NCBI GenBank assembly: GCA_003141455.1
Contig: PLMA01000023.1
Location: 1-34,373, forward strand
DNA from: Chloroflexota bacterium
GTDB lineage: Bacteria; Chloroflexota; Limnocylindria; Limnocylindrales; CSP1-4
Length of the DNA: 34,373 bases
Direction: 5' to 3'
Under the pieces are notes generated by a model. The model was given only the letters and a program-made list of their open reading frames with translations. It made no database searches and was not told where the DNA came from. A program made the position numbers and the translations under genes. Shown here piece after piece: positions 1 through 10,345 of the stretch (the stretch's first letter is position 1; each line of letters opens with the position of its first letter).

Positions 1-69
1 GCCGCCCGAGCGCACGCCGCAGGCGCCCGAGCGCACGCCGCAGCCGCCCGAGCGCACGCCGCAGCCGCA
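1..69. repeat. 21-bp tandem repeat, three full units
   Basis: Three consecutive 21-bp units sharing cccgagcgcacgccgca are followed by a partial fourth. Because 21 is a multiple of three, the plus-strand frame starting at base 2 reads a Pro-Pro-Glu-Arg-Thr-Pro-Gln heptapeptide repeat and stays open to a stop at 239-241. This could be the Pro-rich C-terminus of a gene entering from the left and overlapping the end of the glutamine synthetase gene. No start lies in the window, so the coding reading is uncertain. Confidence 0.6.
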
Positions 70-131
70 CACGCGTCCACGCCCGACCGGGCCGTCCGCC
101 CCCCGCGCCCCCGGCTACTGCACGCCCGGGC

Positions 132-2276
<2,145 letters not shown>

Positions 2277-2672
2277 TTCGACTCCTATCGACGACTCAAT
2301 GATTGCGGCCTCGCCCGAGATTCCTCTACAGCCGGCCGCTGACGGAACCTCATCCAAAGATCGAGTGGAAAGGCTGGCGGGCTAGATTGGCGATGTCCAG
2401 GACACAGCGCAACCGAGCGCCGTGCAGTGTGATGTTCTCATAGGGACTCGCCGATGTCGGGAACGATGCCGTAACCGAAAGGTAGCGAATCGGTACGAAT
2501 CGAGACGGATCGACTTTTCTGAAGGACGTCAATGCGACCGGTGAGCCGATCACCGACTGCACTATCGCCTCCACCTGCTACACGTCCGACGCGTCCGCCC
2601 CGGAGCGCCGCCGCGCCAGGCCGGGGGCGCCGCTACCGAGGCCCCGCTACCGCGGCAAGTAGGCCCCTGCTA

Positions 2673-2702
<30 letters not shown>
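2277..2702. other. Gene-free stretch between glnN and tRNA-Pro
   Basis: No reading frame here looks protein-like. It should hold the glnN promoter (minus strand), which I cannot place, and the tRNA promoter. A TATCAT at 2671-2676 is a plausible -10 for the tRNA, about 27 bp before its first base; no convincing -35 is visible. Confidence 0.4.
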
Positions 2703-4238
<1,536 letters not shown>

Positions 4239-4245
4239 AGCTCAA

Positions 4246-4410
4246 TCACGGCATTGAGTCCAGAGGCCCACGGCCGACGCGGCGGGCGTGGGCCTGGCGG
4301 ATGCAGACTGCGAGGGCCCGTACCAGCGGGTCACCGGGCGCGATGGCCCGCGCGCGACCCGACGACGCGGTAGGTGTTGGCGCCCGGCCGGCCTGGCGCG
4401 GGCGGTTCAT
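4246..4410 (-). CDS. 54-aa helical protein upstream of Rec1 (candidate recombination accessory factor)
   Basis: Small frame missed by length cut-offs. Its ATG (4408-4410) overlaps the methyltransferase stop as ATGA, and its TGA (4246-4248) lies 7 bp before the recombinase start, so it is tightly embedded in the operon. The N-terminus is basic and Pro/Ala-rich. The C-terminal half carries GDPLVRALAVCIRQAHARR. This aligns with ADPIITALRLALAEIAARR in the 47-aa gene before Rec2 and ADRLVTALVVMVQQAHRNR in the 138-aa gene before Rec3. The shared pattern is [AG]D-x-[LI]-[VI]-x-A-L-x3-[LIV]-x2-[AI]. No function is known to me. The position suggests an excisionase-like or directionality role, which is inference. 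Confidence 0.72.
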   Translation of the reverse strand: MNRPRQAGRAPTPTASSGRARAIAPGDPLVRALAVCIRQAHARRVGRGPLDSMP

Positions 4411-5561
4411 GGCCGGCTCCCTGGCCGCAGTTGCCGCATCGACCGACGGGACGTGGGCCTGGTGGCCGTGGTGGACCGGCTGGAGCCGTTGGGCTTACGG
4501 GGCCTGGTGGCCGTGGTGGACCGGCTGGAGCCGTTGGGCTTACGGGGGCTGGCCGGCCTGGTGACCGGGCTGGACCCGCTGGAGCCGTTGGGCCTGCCGG
4601 GACTGGCCGGCCTGGTGGCCGTTGTGGTCCGGCTGGAGCCGTTGGGCCTGCCGGGGCTGGCGGGCCTGGTGGTTCGGCTGGAACGGCTGGAGCTGTTGGG
4701 CTTGGCGGGCCTGGTGGTTCGGCTGGAACGGCTGGGGCCGTTGGGCTTGGCGGGCCTGGTGGTTCGGCTGGAACGGCTGGGGCCGTTGGGCCTGCCGGGG
4801 CTGGCCGGCCTGGTGGCCGTTGGGGACCGGCTGGAGCCGTTGGGCCTGCCGGGGCTGGATCGTCCCCGCGCCAAGCCTGCCCGAGCCAGCCGGGCGCCTG
4901 CCAGGCGGACCGCCCGTATGGCCACGTCCCCACCGACCACACTCGCACCACGCTCAGCGGCCCCAACCAGCAGGGCTCCTGACCCGCAGAACGGGTCGAC
5001 AACCAGGCTGCCAGGGCCGATACCGGCCATTGCCGCCAGCTCACGACCCAGGCCATCGGGCTTGGCGGTCGGGTAACGTCCAGCGGTGCCTGGTCCAACC
5101 GCAGCCACCGAGACCAGATCGATGCCAGCCAGAGTCCGCGAGCCGGGCAACCGCCCAACCAGGACGAACTCGGTCTGGTGGCGCAGGCCCCCACCGAGGC
5201 CTGGATACTGGCGGTCCCAGGTGATAGTCCGGATGCCAATGAAACCGGCACGCTCCAGGGCCCCGATGGCCTCGCGTAGGCCATCGTTGTTGGTCATGGC
5301 CATCAGGACCCCATCGGCCTTGAGTTTGCGGCGAACGACGGCGAAGACGTGGCCGATCTGGGGCCAGGTGAGGCCATCGGGAAACCAGTCGCGCAGGTGG
5401 CCGGTGGTCGAGCCCCGGTTGACCGTGAGATACGGCGGGTCCGTGATGACCAGGTCGATCGAGCGATCTGGGAGGCCCGCTAGCAGCCGCTCGGCCGAGG
5501 CCAGAGAGACGCGGACGCGCCCGGTTGGGGGAGCGGTCGCGCGGAGCGGCGAACCGTTCAC
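4407..5561 (-). CDS. DNA methyltransferase, beta-type motif order, with long repetitive C-terminal tail
   Basis: AdoMet-dependent DNA amino-methyltransferase of 384 aa. Motif IV DPPY (residues 41-44) precedes motif I VVDPFCGSGAL (about 187-197), the beta-class order. The catalytic part is short and ends near residue 225. The remaining ~155 residues are a Pro/Ser/Arg/Asn-rich repeat (units such as PGRPNGSSRSPTATRPAS) encoded by the minisatellite at 4456-4860. The tail is very basic and may be disordered or DNA-binding. The GTG start at 5559-5561 overlaps the zinc-finger gene stop (GTGA). No restriction enzyme is adjacent, so it may be an orphan or anti-restriction methylase. Specificity (N6-A or N4-C) cannot be read here. 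Confidence 0.85.
   Translation of the reverse strand: MNGSPLRATAPPTGRVRVSLASAERLLAGLPDRSIDLVITDPPYLTVNRGSTTGHLRDWFPDGLTWPQIGHVFAVVRRKLKADGVLMAMTNNDGLREAIGALERAGFIGIRTITWDRQYPGLGGGLRHQTEFVLVGRLPGSRTLAGIDLVSVAAVGPGTAGRYPTAKPDGLGRELAAMAGIGPGSLVVDPFCGSGALLVGAAERGASVVGGDVAIRAVRLAGARLARAGLARGRSSPGRPNGSSRSPTATRPASPGRPNGPSRSSRTTRPAKPNGPSRSSRTTRPAKPNSSSRSSRTTRPASPGRPNGSSRTTTATRPASPGRPNGSSGSSPVTRPASPRKPNGSSRSTTATRPRKPNGSSRSTTATRPTSRRSMRQLRPGSRP
4456..4860. repeat. Minisatellite of eight 45/54-bp units inside the methyltransferase gene
   Basis: Eight units each begin ggcctggtg: 4456, 4501, 4555, 4609, 4663, 4708, 4753 and 4807. Units 1, 5 and 6 are 45 bp and the others 54 bp, so copy-number change would keep the reading frame (15 or 18 residues per unit). 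Several frames on both strands stay open across the array as a by-product of the repeat. Confidence 0.93.
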
Positions 5562-5782
5562 GGCTGCAAGGCCCTTCGTTCCCGCCTAGAGCCCCAAGTG
5601 GCCCGATGTCCCTCCGGACGGGTGATCGCGGCCTGACGCGCCCTCCGTGGGGCCAGGACGGCACGCTCCGCGCGTCTCGCCAGACTCATGCGCTTGCGGC
5701 ACAGATCGGAGCATGTCCGACGGTCCGCCCGGCTTGTTGTCTCCAGCGGGTCCCCACAGGAAAGACAACGACGGGTGTTCAT
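5558..5782 (-). CDS. 74-aa Cys4 zinc-finger protein
   Basis: The small basic protein has a clear Cys4 knuckle: C6-x2-C9-x14-C24-x3-C28, followed by an Arg/Ala-rich helix. The ATG at 5780-5782 overlaps the stop of the HTH gene (ATGA), and its TGA overlaps the methyltransferase GTG (GTGA), so three genes are translationally coupled. The finger resembles the C-terminal finger of the divergent protein at 6076-7098 (C-x2-C-x12-C-x3-C). A nucleic-acid-binding or adaptor role is likely, but the function is unknown. Confidence 0.75.
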   Translation of the reverse strand: MNTRRCLSCGDPLETTSRADRRTCSDLCRKRMSLARRAERAVLAPRRARQAAITRPEGHRATWGSRRERRALQP

Positions 5783-6024
5783 CGCGGCGCCCTCTCGGTG
5801 CGGGCCGACGGCGACGGCGCGGGCGACGTTCCGGCGATCGCCCCGAGCGCGGCGAGATAGCGAGCAGTTGTTCGCGCGGTTGGCCAGTAGGTCGCCTCGA
5901 TGGCGGAGATCCGCTGTGGCGATACGACAAGGTGTCGCGCGATCGCACACTGGGGCACGCCTCGGGCAACCCGGGCGAGCTTGAGATCGAGTCCGGTGGT
6001 TCGTCGGTAGTCCCGTGTCGGCAT
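5779..6024 (-). CDS. XRE/Cro-type helix-turn-helix regulator
   Basis: An ~81-aa DNA-binding protein. The stretch DLKLARVARGVPQCAIARHLVVSPQRISAIE reads as a Cro/C1-type HTH (helix, QxxxA turn, recognition helix with SPQRISAIE). I chose ATG at 6022-6024; a TTG at 6031-6033 would add three residues. It is the first gene of the minus-strand operon HTH - zinc finger - methyltransferase - 54-aa gene - Rec1, and it diverges from the gene at 6076. A 13-bp palindrome lies just upstream. It probably represses its own operon and so controls recombinase supply (inference). Confidence 0.78.
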   Translation of the reverse strand: MPTRDYRRTTGLDLKLARVARGVPQCAIARHLVVSPQRISAIEATYWPTARTTARYLAALGAIAGTSPAPSPSARTERAPR

Positions 6025-6047
6025 AGACGCCAATATGGCGGAGTCGA

Positions 6048-6060
6048 TAGACTGCGTCTA
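6048..6060. promoter_or_regulatory. 13-bp palindromic operator candidate between divergent genes
   Basis: TAGAC-TGC-GTCTA is a perfect 5-bp dyad with a 3-bp centre in the ~50-bp gap between the HTH gene and the gene starting at 6076. It is immediately followed by the latter's Shine-Dalgarno (gaggagg, about 6064-6071). The position suits an operator for the neighbouring HTH protein acting on both directions. Confidence 0.5.
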
Positions 6061-6075
6061 ATACGAGGAGGAAGC

Positions 6076-7098
6076 GTGGAGTCAGGGACAAGGGCCGCTC
6101 GTACCAAGGTCACCGAAGCCTCTCTCGCGAGCGGCTTCTGGCTCGTCGGTGAGCGCTACGTGGTGCACGACGCGATCGATCGCATCAGCTCAGCCTCGGA
6201 TGCTTGGCTGCCGCTTTCGGGCCAGCCCAGCCGCAAGGTTCAGCGGCGCGATGGCAGCTGGGTCTGGATCGAGCGCGATTGGCGCGGCCAACCGCTGTCC
6301 ATCCCCGACGAGGATCGAAAGGTCCTGCCCGTAGAGGCGCGAGTCCGCCTCATCGTCGACGAGACGCCAGACCCACGGACCCGCCGGCCGACGGTGTGGA
6401 CGCCGGGCGAGCGGTCCGACCTCGCGGACGAGCTGGTCCGCCTCGGACGCGGGGACGAAGAGGCCATCGTCGGCTGGGTGCGCGAGCACGGCTTCGTCGG
6501 GGTGCGGGCCAATCCGCGCGAATGGTTCGAGAGCGTAGAGGAGATCCGCCATGCCCTCAGCTGGCTCGGCCAGGCGCGCGATCTCATGGTGGCTATCCGT
6601 GATCTGCACGGCGAGGCGCTCCGGCGCGAGACCGAGCGGCTCATCGGCCTCCCGGCTGGGGAGCTCACCGAGGTCAAGAACGACCCGGATCAGCCGATGT
6701 CGGGCCAGGCCCTGGCGAGCCGGTTCGGCATCGCTGTCCCCGACGGCGAGCGCTGGCCGAGCGCGGGCCCATACGTCCAGGCTCTAGACGGCTTGAGGGG
6801 TGCCTTGCAGGCGCCTCTCTATCGGCTTCTCCGGGTGCAGGCGACGATCGCACCGACGGGTGATGGGATGCGGCTACAGGGTGCGATCGTGGCCCAGGGG
6901 CCACTGGCGACGGCGTTCTTCCAGACGCTCAATGAGGCGAGCTGGCCCGCCATCACATGGGCGGGCTCAATGTTGCGCCTGGACTGGCACGCTCCGCGTC
7001 GATGCCAGCGCTGCGGCAATGTCTTTCGGCCAAGAAGGCGCGATCAGAAGTGGTGCGGCGAGCGGTGTCGCTGGGCCGCCTCGAAGGCGGGGTCCTAA
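6076..7098 (+). CDS. 340-aa uncharacterised protein with C-terminal Cys4 zinc finger
   Basis: I chose GTG at 6076-6078 because a strong gaggagg lies directly upstream; the frame is open further left, but that part overlaps the HTH operon. The centre is helical and acidic (LADELVRLGRGDEEAIVGW and following). The C-terminus carries CQRCGNVFRPRRRDQKWCGERC, a C-x2-C-x12-C-x3-C finger with basic spacing. The layout (helical domain plus terminal zinc finger) resembles a widespread family of actinobacterial hypothetical proteins. It is divergent from the HTH operon and probably under the same operator. Function unknown. Confidence 0.8.
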   Translation: MESGTRAARTKVTEASLASGFWLVGERYVVHDAIDRISSASDAWLPLSGQPSRKVQRRDGSWVWIERDWRGQPLSIPDEDRKVLPVEARVRLIVDETPDPRTRRPTVWTPGERSDLADELVRLGRGDEEAIVGWVREHGFVGVRANPREWFESVEEIRHALSWLGQARDLMVAIRDLHGEALRRETERLIGLPAGELTEVKNDPDQPMSGQALASRFGIAVPDGERWPSAGPYVQALDGLRGALQAPLYRLLRVQATIAPTGDGMRLQGAIVAQGPLATAFFQTLNEASWPAITWAGSMLRLDWHAPRRCQRCGNVFRPRRRDQKWCGERCRWAASKAGS

Positions 7099-7290
7099 TG
7101 ACGCCGAACGGCTCGGCCCGGGCGGATCTCCCCTTATGGCCCTCGACTGGGCTATGACTCAATGACACACCGCTAGACTGGGTCACAGGCGCGGACGGCG
7201 CCTCCCCCCTCGGTGCCGGGTCGTGCCTGGCCGGCCGGTCGCTACCCATCGCGGCCGGCTGGCTTCCGTGGCGGCGGGTGTGCCTGGCGA

Positions 7291-7380
7291 ATGGACCTCG
7301 GCAAGGGCCAGCAGGTCGCCATCGAGTGCCGCCTGCACACCAGGCAGTGGGATGACGACCGCGGAGCGCTGCACTGGTAA
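7291..7380 (+). pseudogene. Possible single-stranded-DNA-binding protein (SSB) fragment
   Basis: The 29-codon frame reads LGKGQQVAIECRLHTRQWDD and ends GALHW-stop. This resembles the segment of bacterial SSB around KGxxVxVEGRLxTRxW. Upstream codons in the same frame do not look like SSB and no start with an RBS is present. It is either a decayed remnant of an ssb gene carried by a mobile element or a chance similarity. The rest of 7099-7468 holds no gene I can support. Confidence 0.35.
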
Positions 7381-7468
7381 GTGTCTCCCAAGGCCCCTTG
7401 ACCGTGCCGAACGGCACATAGCACATCTCCTGAGCGGCAGGGCCCGCGCCAGTCGAGCTAGACAGCCC

Positions 7469-7642
7469 TCACCTACGCGAGAGGATCTGGCTTTCCATCC
7501 GGTCCAGCTGAGCCTTGATCTCTCTCTGGGACTGGTACAGCTTGTCCAGGCGCTCCCAGAGGCCCTGCTCCAGTTCGGCCAGATTTCGGAAGAGTTGGTC
7601 GTAGAGCTTCTGCATCTCAGGATCCGAGAAATGAACGGCCAT
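7469..7642 (-). CDS. 57-aa coiled-coil protein
   Basis: The short frame has strongly protein-like content: MAVHFSDPEMQKLYDQLF, then LAELEQGLWERLDKLYQSQ, then EIKAQLDRMESQILSRR. Heptad-spaced Leu/Ile with charged flanks predicts a long amphipathic helix or coiled coil. ATG at 7640-7642, with a weak G-rich SD. It lies alone between the zinc-finger gene and the first intergenic repeat. Function unknown. Confidence 0.6.
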   Translation of the reverse strand: MAVHFSDPEMQKLYDQLFRNLAELEQGLWERLDKLYQSQREIKAQLDRMESQILSRR

Positions 7643-7725
7643 GGTCGCGCCCCCATATGGACTTTGGGCAGCTCGTCGAATGGCCGCCCGGCGCCATGAT
7701 CTCAGGTCTGCCTAGAGATAGGCCT

Positions 7726-7790
7726 CCGACGCAGCCGCACGCACTGGCCGGCAGCGGGCCGGGGTCGTCGGCGACTAGCGGAGCGGGGGC
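7726..7790. repeat. Intergenic repeat, copy 1
   Basis: About 65 bp beginning ccgacgcagccgc and ending gcgactagcggagcgggggc. It is nearly identical to copy 3 (8913-8977) and shares its first ~36 bp with copy 2 (8114-8149). It lies just beyond the stop codon of the 84-aa gene. It contains a small GC dyad (GGCCGG...GGGCCGG). Confidence 0.85.
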
Positions 7791-7796
7791 TTGACG

Positions 7797-8051
7797 CTAC
7801 CGACAGTCGCTGAGGTGCGCGCTGAAGTAGCTCGGTGACTGCGCCATCAGGGTCAACTCGCAGATCTCCTGCAGCTTCGAGTCCACGCTGAACAGGATGT
7901 TGTGATCTGCGGTGCTGAATGCCGAAGTGTTGTCGACCGGGGCATAAGGCGTCGGTGCTGCCGGGGTAGGTTGCGCCAACTCGAACGCGATAACGGCCAG
8001 CAACGCAGCAATAACCAGTTGCAGAGCTAGGCCTGCACCCTTCGCATCCAC
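7797..8051 (-). CDS. 84-aa membrane-anchored protein
   Basis: GTG start at 8049-8051. One hydrophobic segment (about residues 8-26, LALQLVIAALLAVIAFEL) is followed by a Pro/Ala/Thr linker and a polar C-terminal domain with two Cys (EICELTLM and SDCR at the end). It is probably a bitopic or secreted small protein. No family recognised. It is framed by intergenic repeat copies 1 and 2. Confidence 0.6.
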   Translation of the reverse strand: MDAKGAGLALQLVIAALLAVIAFELAQPTPAAPTPYAPVDNTSAFSTADHNILFSVDSKLQEICELTLMAQSPSYFSAHLSDCR

Positions 8052-8113
8052 AGTTACCGCCTCTCATATGGTGGGACGCCATTCATGGGCACTGTACCCC
8101 TCAGGTCATGCCC

Positions 8114-8149
8114 CCGACGCAGCCGCTCGAACTGGCCGGCACCCGAGCC
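8114..8149. repeat. Intergenic repeat, copy 2 (short)
   Basis: ccgacgcagccgctcgaact continuing into ggccggcacccgagcc matches the first half of copy 3 almost exactly. It lies between the 84-aa and 233-aa genes, just after the stop of the latter. Confidence 0.8.
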
Positions 8150-8157
8150 CAAGCTGG

Positions 8158-8859
8158 TCAAAGCTTGGCGTCGTGGTTGAGCAGCCAGAAGAGGTAGGCC
8201 CCCATTTCGTAGAGCAGCTGCGCTCGCCAGTACGGCGGCTCCGCTCCCTTGGGATCGATCAAGGGGATGACATCGAAATAGAAGTTGTGGCCCACTTCTT
8301 CTGGCCACCATCTCTGTTCGTGGGCCTGCATGTCCATACGGAACGCAAGCACCCGCCTCTTCAACGTGGCGCCGTCTTCATCCGTCGCCGCGACATGGTA
8401 CAAAGCGTTCTGTATCTCATAACCCCGTTCCGTGAGGTCGTGTCGTTCGGCCATTAGCTCGTCTACCTTGGCCGCCAGCTGATCTTCCGGTAACTGGGAG
8501 AAGTTAGCAGGGCCCCTTCGGGCATTCGGGTCCCAGCCTTGGGTCGATGGCACTGCGACGCTCGGAACGGATGGTTCGATGACCGGAGCGATGACGGGAG
8601 CGAGCTTCCTCGGTCTCCTTGCTGGGCGCACCAGGACGCCCAGCAGCGAGACTCCGGTCGCCACGAAGGCGCAAATGAAGGCGATCTGATAGGGCAAGGG
8701 AGCCTGAAGCAGTGGGGTCGCTACCGTGACGAGGATGCCCAGGGCCAGGCTGAAGCACGCGACCGCCAGGTTCACGAGGAACCATCCAGTGCCGAGATGG
8801 CCGAGCCATCTCCACGCTCGCGACCCGGTGACGAGTGCGGCGACGCGCGACAACCGCAA
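8158..8859 (-). CDS. 233-aa two-TM membrane protein with cytosolic C-terminal domain
   Basis: TTG start at 8857-8859, chosen because AGGAGGT lies at an ideal distance upstream. Two hydrophobic helices (about residues 24-48 and 55-76) are followed by a basic PARRPRK stop-transfer and a Pro/Val linker. The soluble domain is rich in charge and aromatics (DELMAERHDLTERGYEIQN, later EQRWWPEEVGHNFYFDVIP). No enzymatic motif recognised. It is flanked by intergenic repeat copies 2 and 3 like its small neighbour. Function unknown. Confidence 0.7.
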   Translation of the reverse strand: MRLSRVAALVTGSRAWRWLGHLGTGWFLVNLAVACFSLALGILVTVATPLLQAPLPYQIAFICAFVATGVSLLGVLVRPARRPRKLAPVIAPVIEPSVPSVAVPSTQGWDPNARRGPANFSQLPEDQLAAKVDELMAERHDLTERGYEIQNALYHVAATDEDGATLKRRVLAFRMDMQAHEQRWWPEEVGHNFYFDVIPLIDPKGAEPPYWRAQLLYEMGAYLFWLLNHDAKL

Positions 8860-9178
8860 TGCCCACCTCCTGCGTGAGCATCCTAGCGTGCGCCGAGAGT
8901 GACCATATGTCCCCGACGCAGCCGCTCGAACTGGCCGGCACCGGGCCGGGATCGTCGGCGACTAGCGGAGCGGGGGCGACCGCGATCCTAGTGACGGCCG
9001 ATCAGCTGGCGCTTATCCGCGACCTTCGCCCGAAAGGCATGAGCCCACTACAAGGTACAGGTTTAGCCTAGCCTCGCCCGCCCTGAGGGGCGGCCCCTCC
9101 CGCGCCTCCGGACAAGCTGGGCGGTCCACGCCGGCAGTGCATCGGGCGCTCGGTGTGGCGGCCACCTAGTCGTACTCG
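8860..9178. other. Gene-free stretch holding repeat copy 3 and a GC hairpin
   Basis: About 320 bp with the SD of the 233-aa gene, repeat copy 3, and a perfect CCGCCC-TGAG-GGGCGG hairpin at 9078-9093. The hairpin lies 85 bp beyond the stop of the gene at 9179 and could end its transcript, but no T-run follows on the minus strand. Confidence 0.4.
8913..8977. repeat. Intergenic repeat, copy 3
   Basis: Full-length copy (ccgacgcagccgc ... gcgactagcggagcgggggc) matching copy 1 over ~65 bp with a few differences. It lies upstream of the 233-aa gene. The three copies give the layout repeat - gene - repeat - gene - repeat. Confidence 0.85.
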
Positions 9179-10345
9179 TCAGCGCCTGCCCGCGTCCGGC
9201 CTCTCGAACGGCGACTGGTAGATGAGCCCCGTCGACATCTCCCGAAAGCTTTGGTGGAGCTTCACGATGCGGTCGAACGGATCGGCGTAGTACCGAACGG
9301 CCGAGTCCGGGATCGTGGCGGGGTCAACGCGCGGGCGTCCCCATCGCAACTTCGCGTTGCCCGGGGGCGTGTGGACGGAGGCAATGCGGTCGTACATCGT
9401 GGGCTCGCCCCCGAGGAACCAGAAGTAACTCGACGCGAGCCGAGCCTCGCGGACCTCCGCCTCGGCGTCCGCCCAATGGCCCAATCCGAGTCGCGGCGCG
9501 CGGCGCGCCATCCTGCCGTAAGTCTCTATCTCGGCTGCCGCGATGACGATCACGTATAGGAGCAGGATCTCGCTCGCGTTGTGGCTAAACGAGCCCATCC
9601 CGTCGGGATAGTTGCCGTGGTAGATCGCTTCGTATCCGCGCTTGGACGGGTGGACGAAGCCGCTAAGGAACGAGTGGTGAACGTCGATTTGAAGAGCCTG
9701 CCGAGGGGAGAGTCCGTTCGCGGCGAGGGCCGTCATCATCTTGTCGAACGTGAACCAGCGCCGCCACGCCGCCGCTGACTCTGCCGCCCATTGCTCGCGG
9801 TGCGCTCTCTGCCGGAACGGGCTTGCAAGGTTCGCGGCGTGCTTCTTCCCGCCGGTGAACGGATCGAAGTCGTCCATGCGGAAGTAGTAGTACGAAACGG
9901 TCTTGCCTCGGCCCTTCTTCGAGCGCGCGCTGTGGAGGCCGCGGAAGACGATGTTCATACCCGAGTCATCCCACCACCAGCGCGCGATGTCTGGCCGGGC
10001 ACCCGCACGGAGCGCCTCCAGCTTCGCCACCTCGCCTGCCACGGCCTCCTTCTTGATACCTGTGTAGGTCTCAACGTAGCGGTTAGCGAGGAAGATGAGT
10101 CGGTCCATGAGGTAGTGCTCCAGCGCCGTCCGCACGACGACTAGAGCGCTCGTGTAGCGATACGAACCACTGAGGAGTAGCACCGCGCGAAGGTGGTCTG
10201 CTAGTTGTCGCGCCCGCTTCGCATGGTCCATATGCTCCATGTGGGTCGTGTCGCCGTGGACGCTGAGGCCTTCTAGTCCATCAAGGCGCGCGAGCATCCG
10301 CTCGGCGTGGGCGGGCAGCGTGCCGTGGTCGTCGGTCATCGTCAC
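9179..10345 (-). CDS. 388-aa HEPN-like protein
   Basis: The predicted soluble protein is mostly helical. The segment SALVVVRTALEHYLMDRL (about residues 66-83) contains R72-x4-H77, matching the R-x4-6-H signature of HEPN ribonucleases, and its surroundings resemble DUF5677-type HEPN proteins. Other parts (ARWWWDDSGMNIVFRGL, VHHSFLSGFVHPSKRGYE) are unfamiliar. GTG start at 10343-10345; an ATG six bases later is an alternative. HEPN proteins often serve toxin or anti-phage roles, so an island defence gene is plausible, but that is inference from one motif. Confidence 0.7.
   Translation of the reverse strand: MTMTDDHGTLPAHAERMLARLDGLEGLSVHGDTTHMEHMDHAKRARQLADHLRAVLLLSGSYRYTSALVVVRTALEHYLMDRLIFLANRYVETYTGIKKEAVAGEVAKLEALRAGARPDIARWWWDDSGMNIVFRGLHSARSKKGRGKTVSYYYFRMDDFDPFTGGKKHAANLASPFRQRAHREQWAAESAAAWRRWFTFDKMMTALAANGLSPRQALQIDVHHSFLSGFVHPSKRGYEAIYHGNYPDGMGSFSHNASEILLLYVIVIAAAEIETYGRMARRAPRLGLGHWADAEAEVREARLASSYFWFLGGEPTMYDRIASVHTPPGNAKLRWGRPRVDPATIPDSAVRYYADPFDRIVKLHQSFREMSTGLIYQSPFERPDAGRR

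Noticed and set aside
2350..2574. 74-aa minus-strand frame upstream of glnN
   Set aside because: No SD or protein-like composition; it overlaps the glnN upstream region.
4374..4982. Plus-strand frame with collagen-like Gly-X-Y repeats (and a Pro/Ala-rich minus-strand frame) across the minisatellite
   Set aside because: The 45/54-bp repeat keeps several frames open. This one has no domain, no SD and lies opposite a coupled methyltransferase operon, so it is most likely a composition effect.
9078..9093. CCGCCC-TGAG-GGGCGG as a rho-independent terminator
   Set aside because: The hairpin is real, but no T-tract follows on either strand, so I list it only within the gap description.
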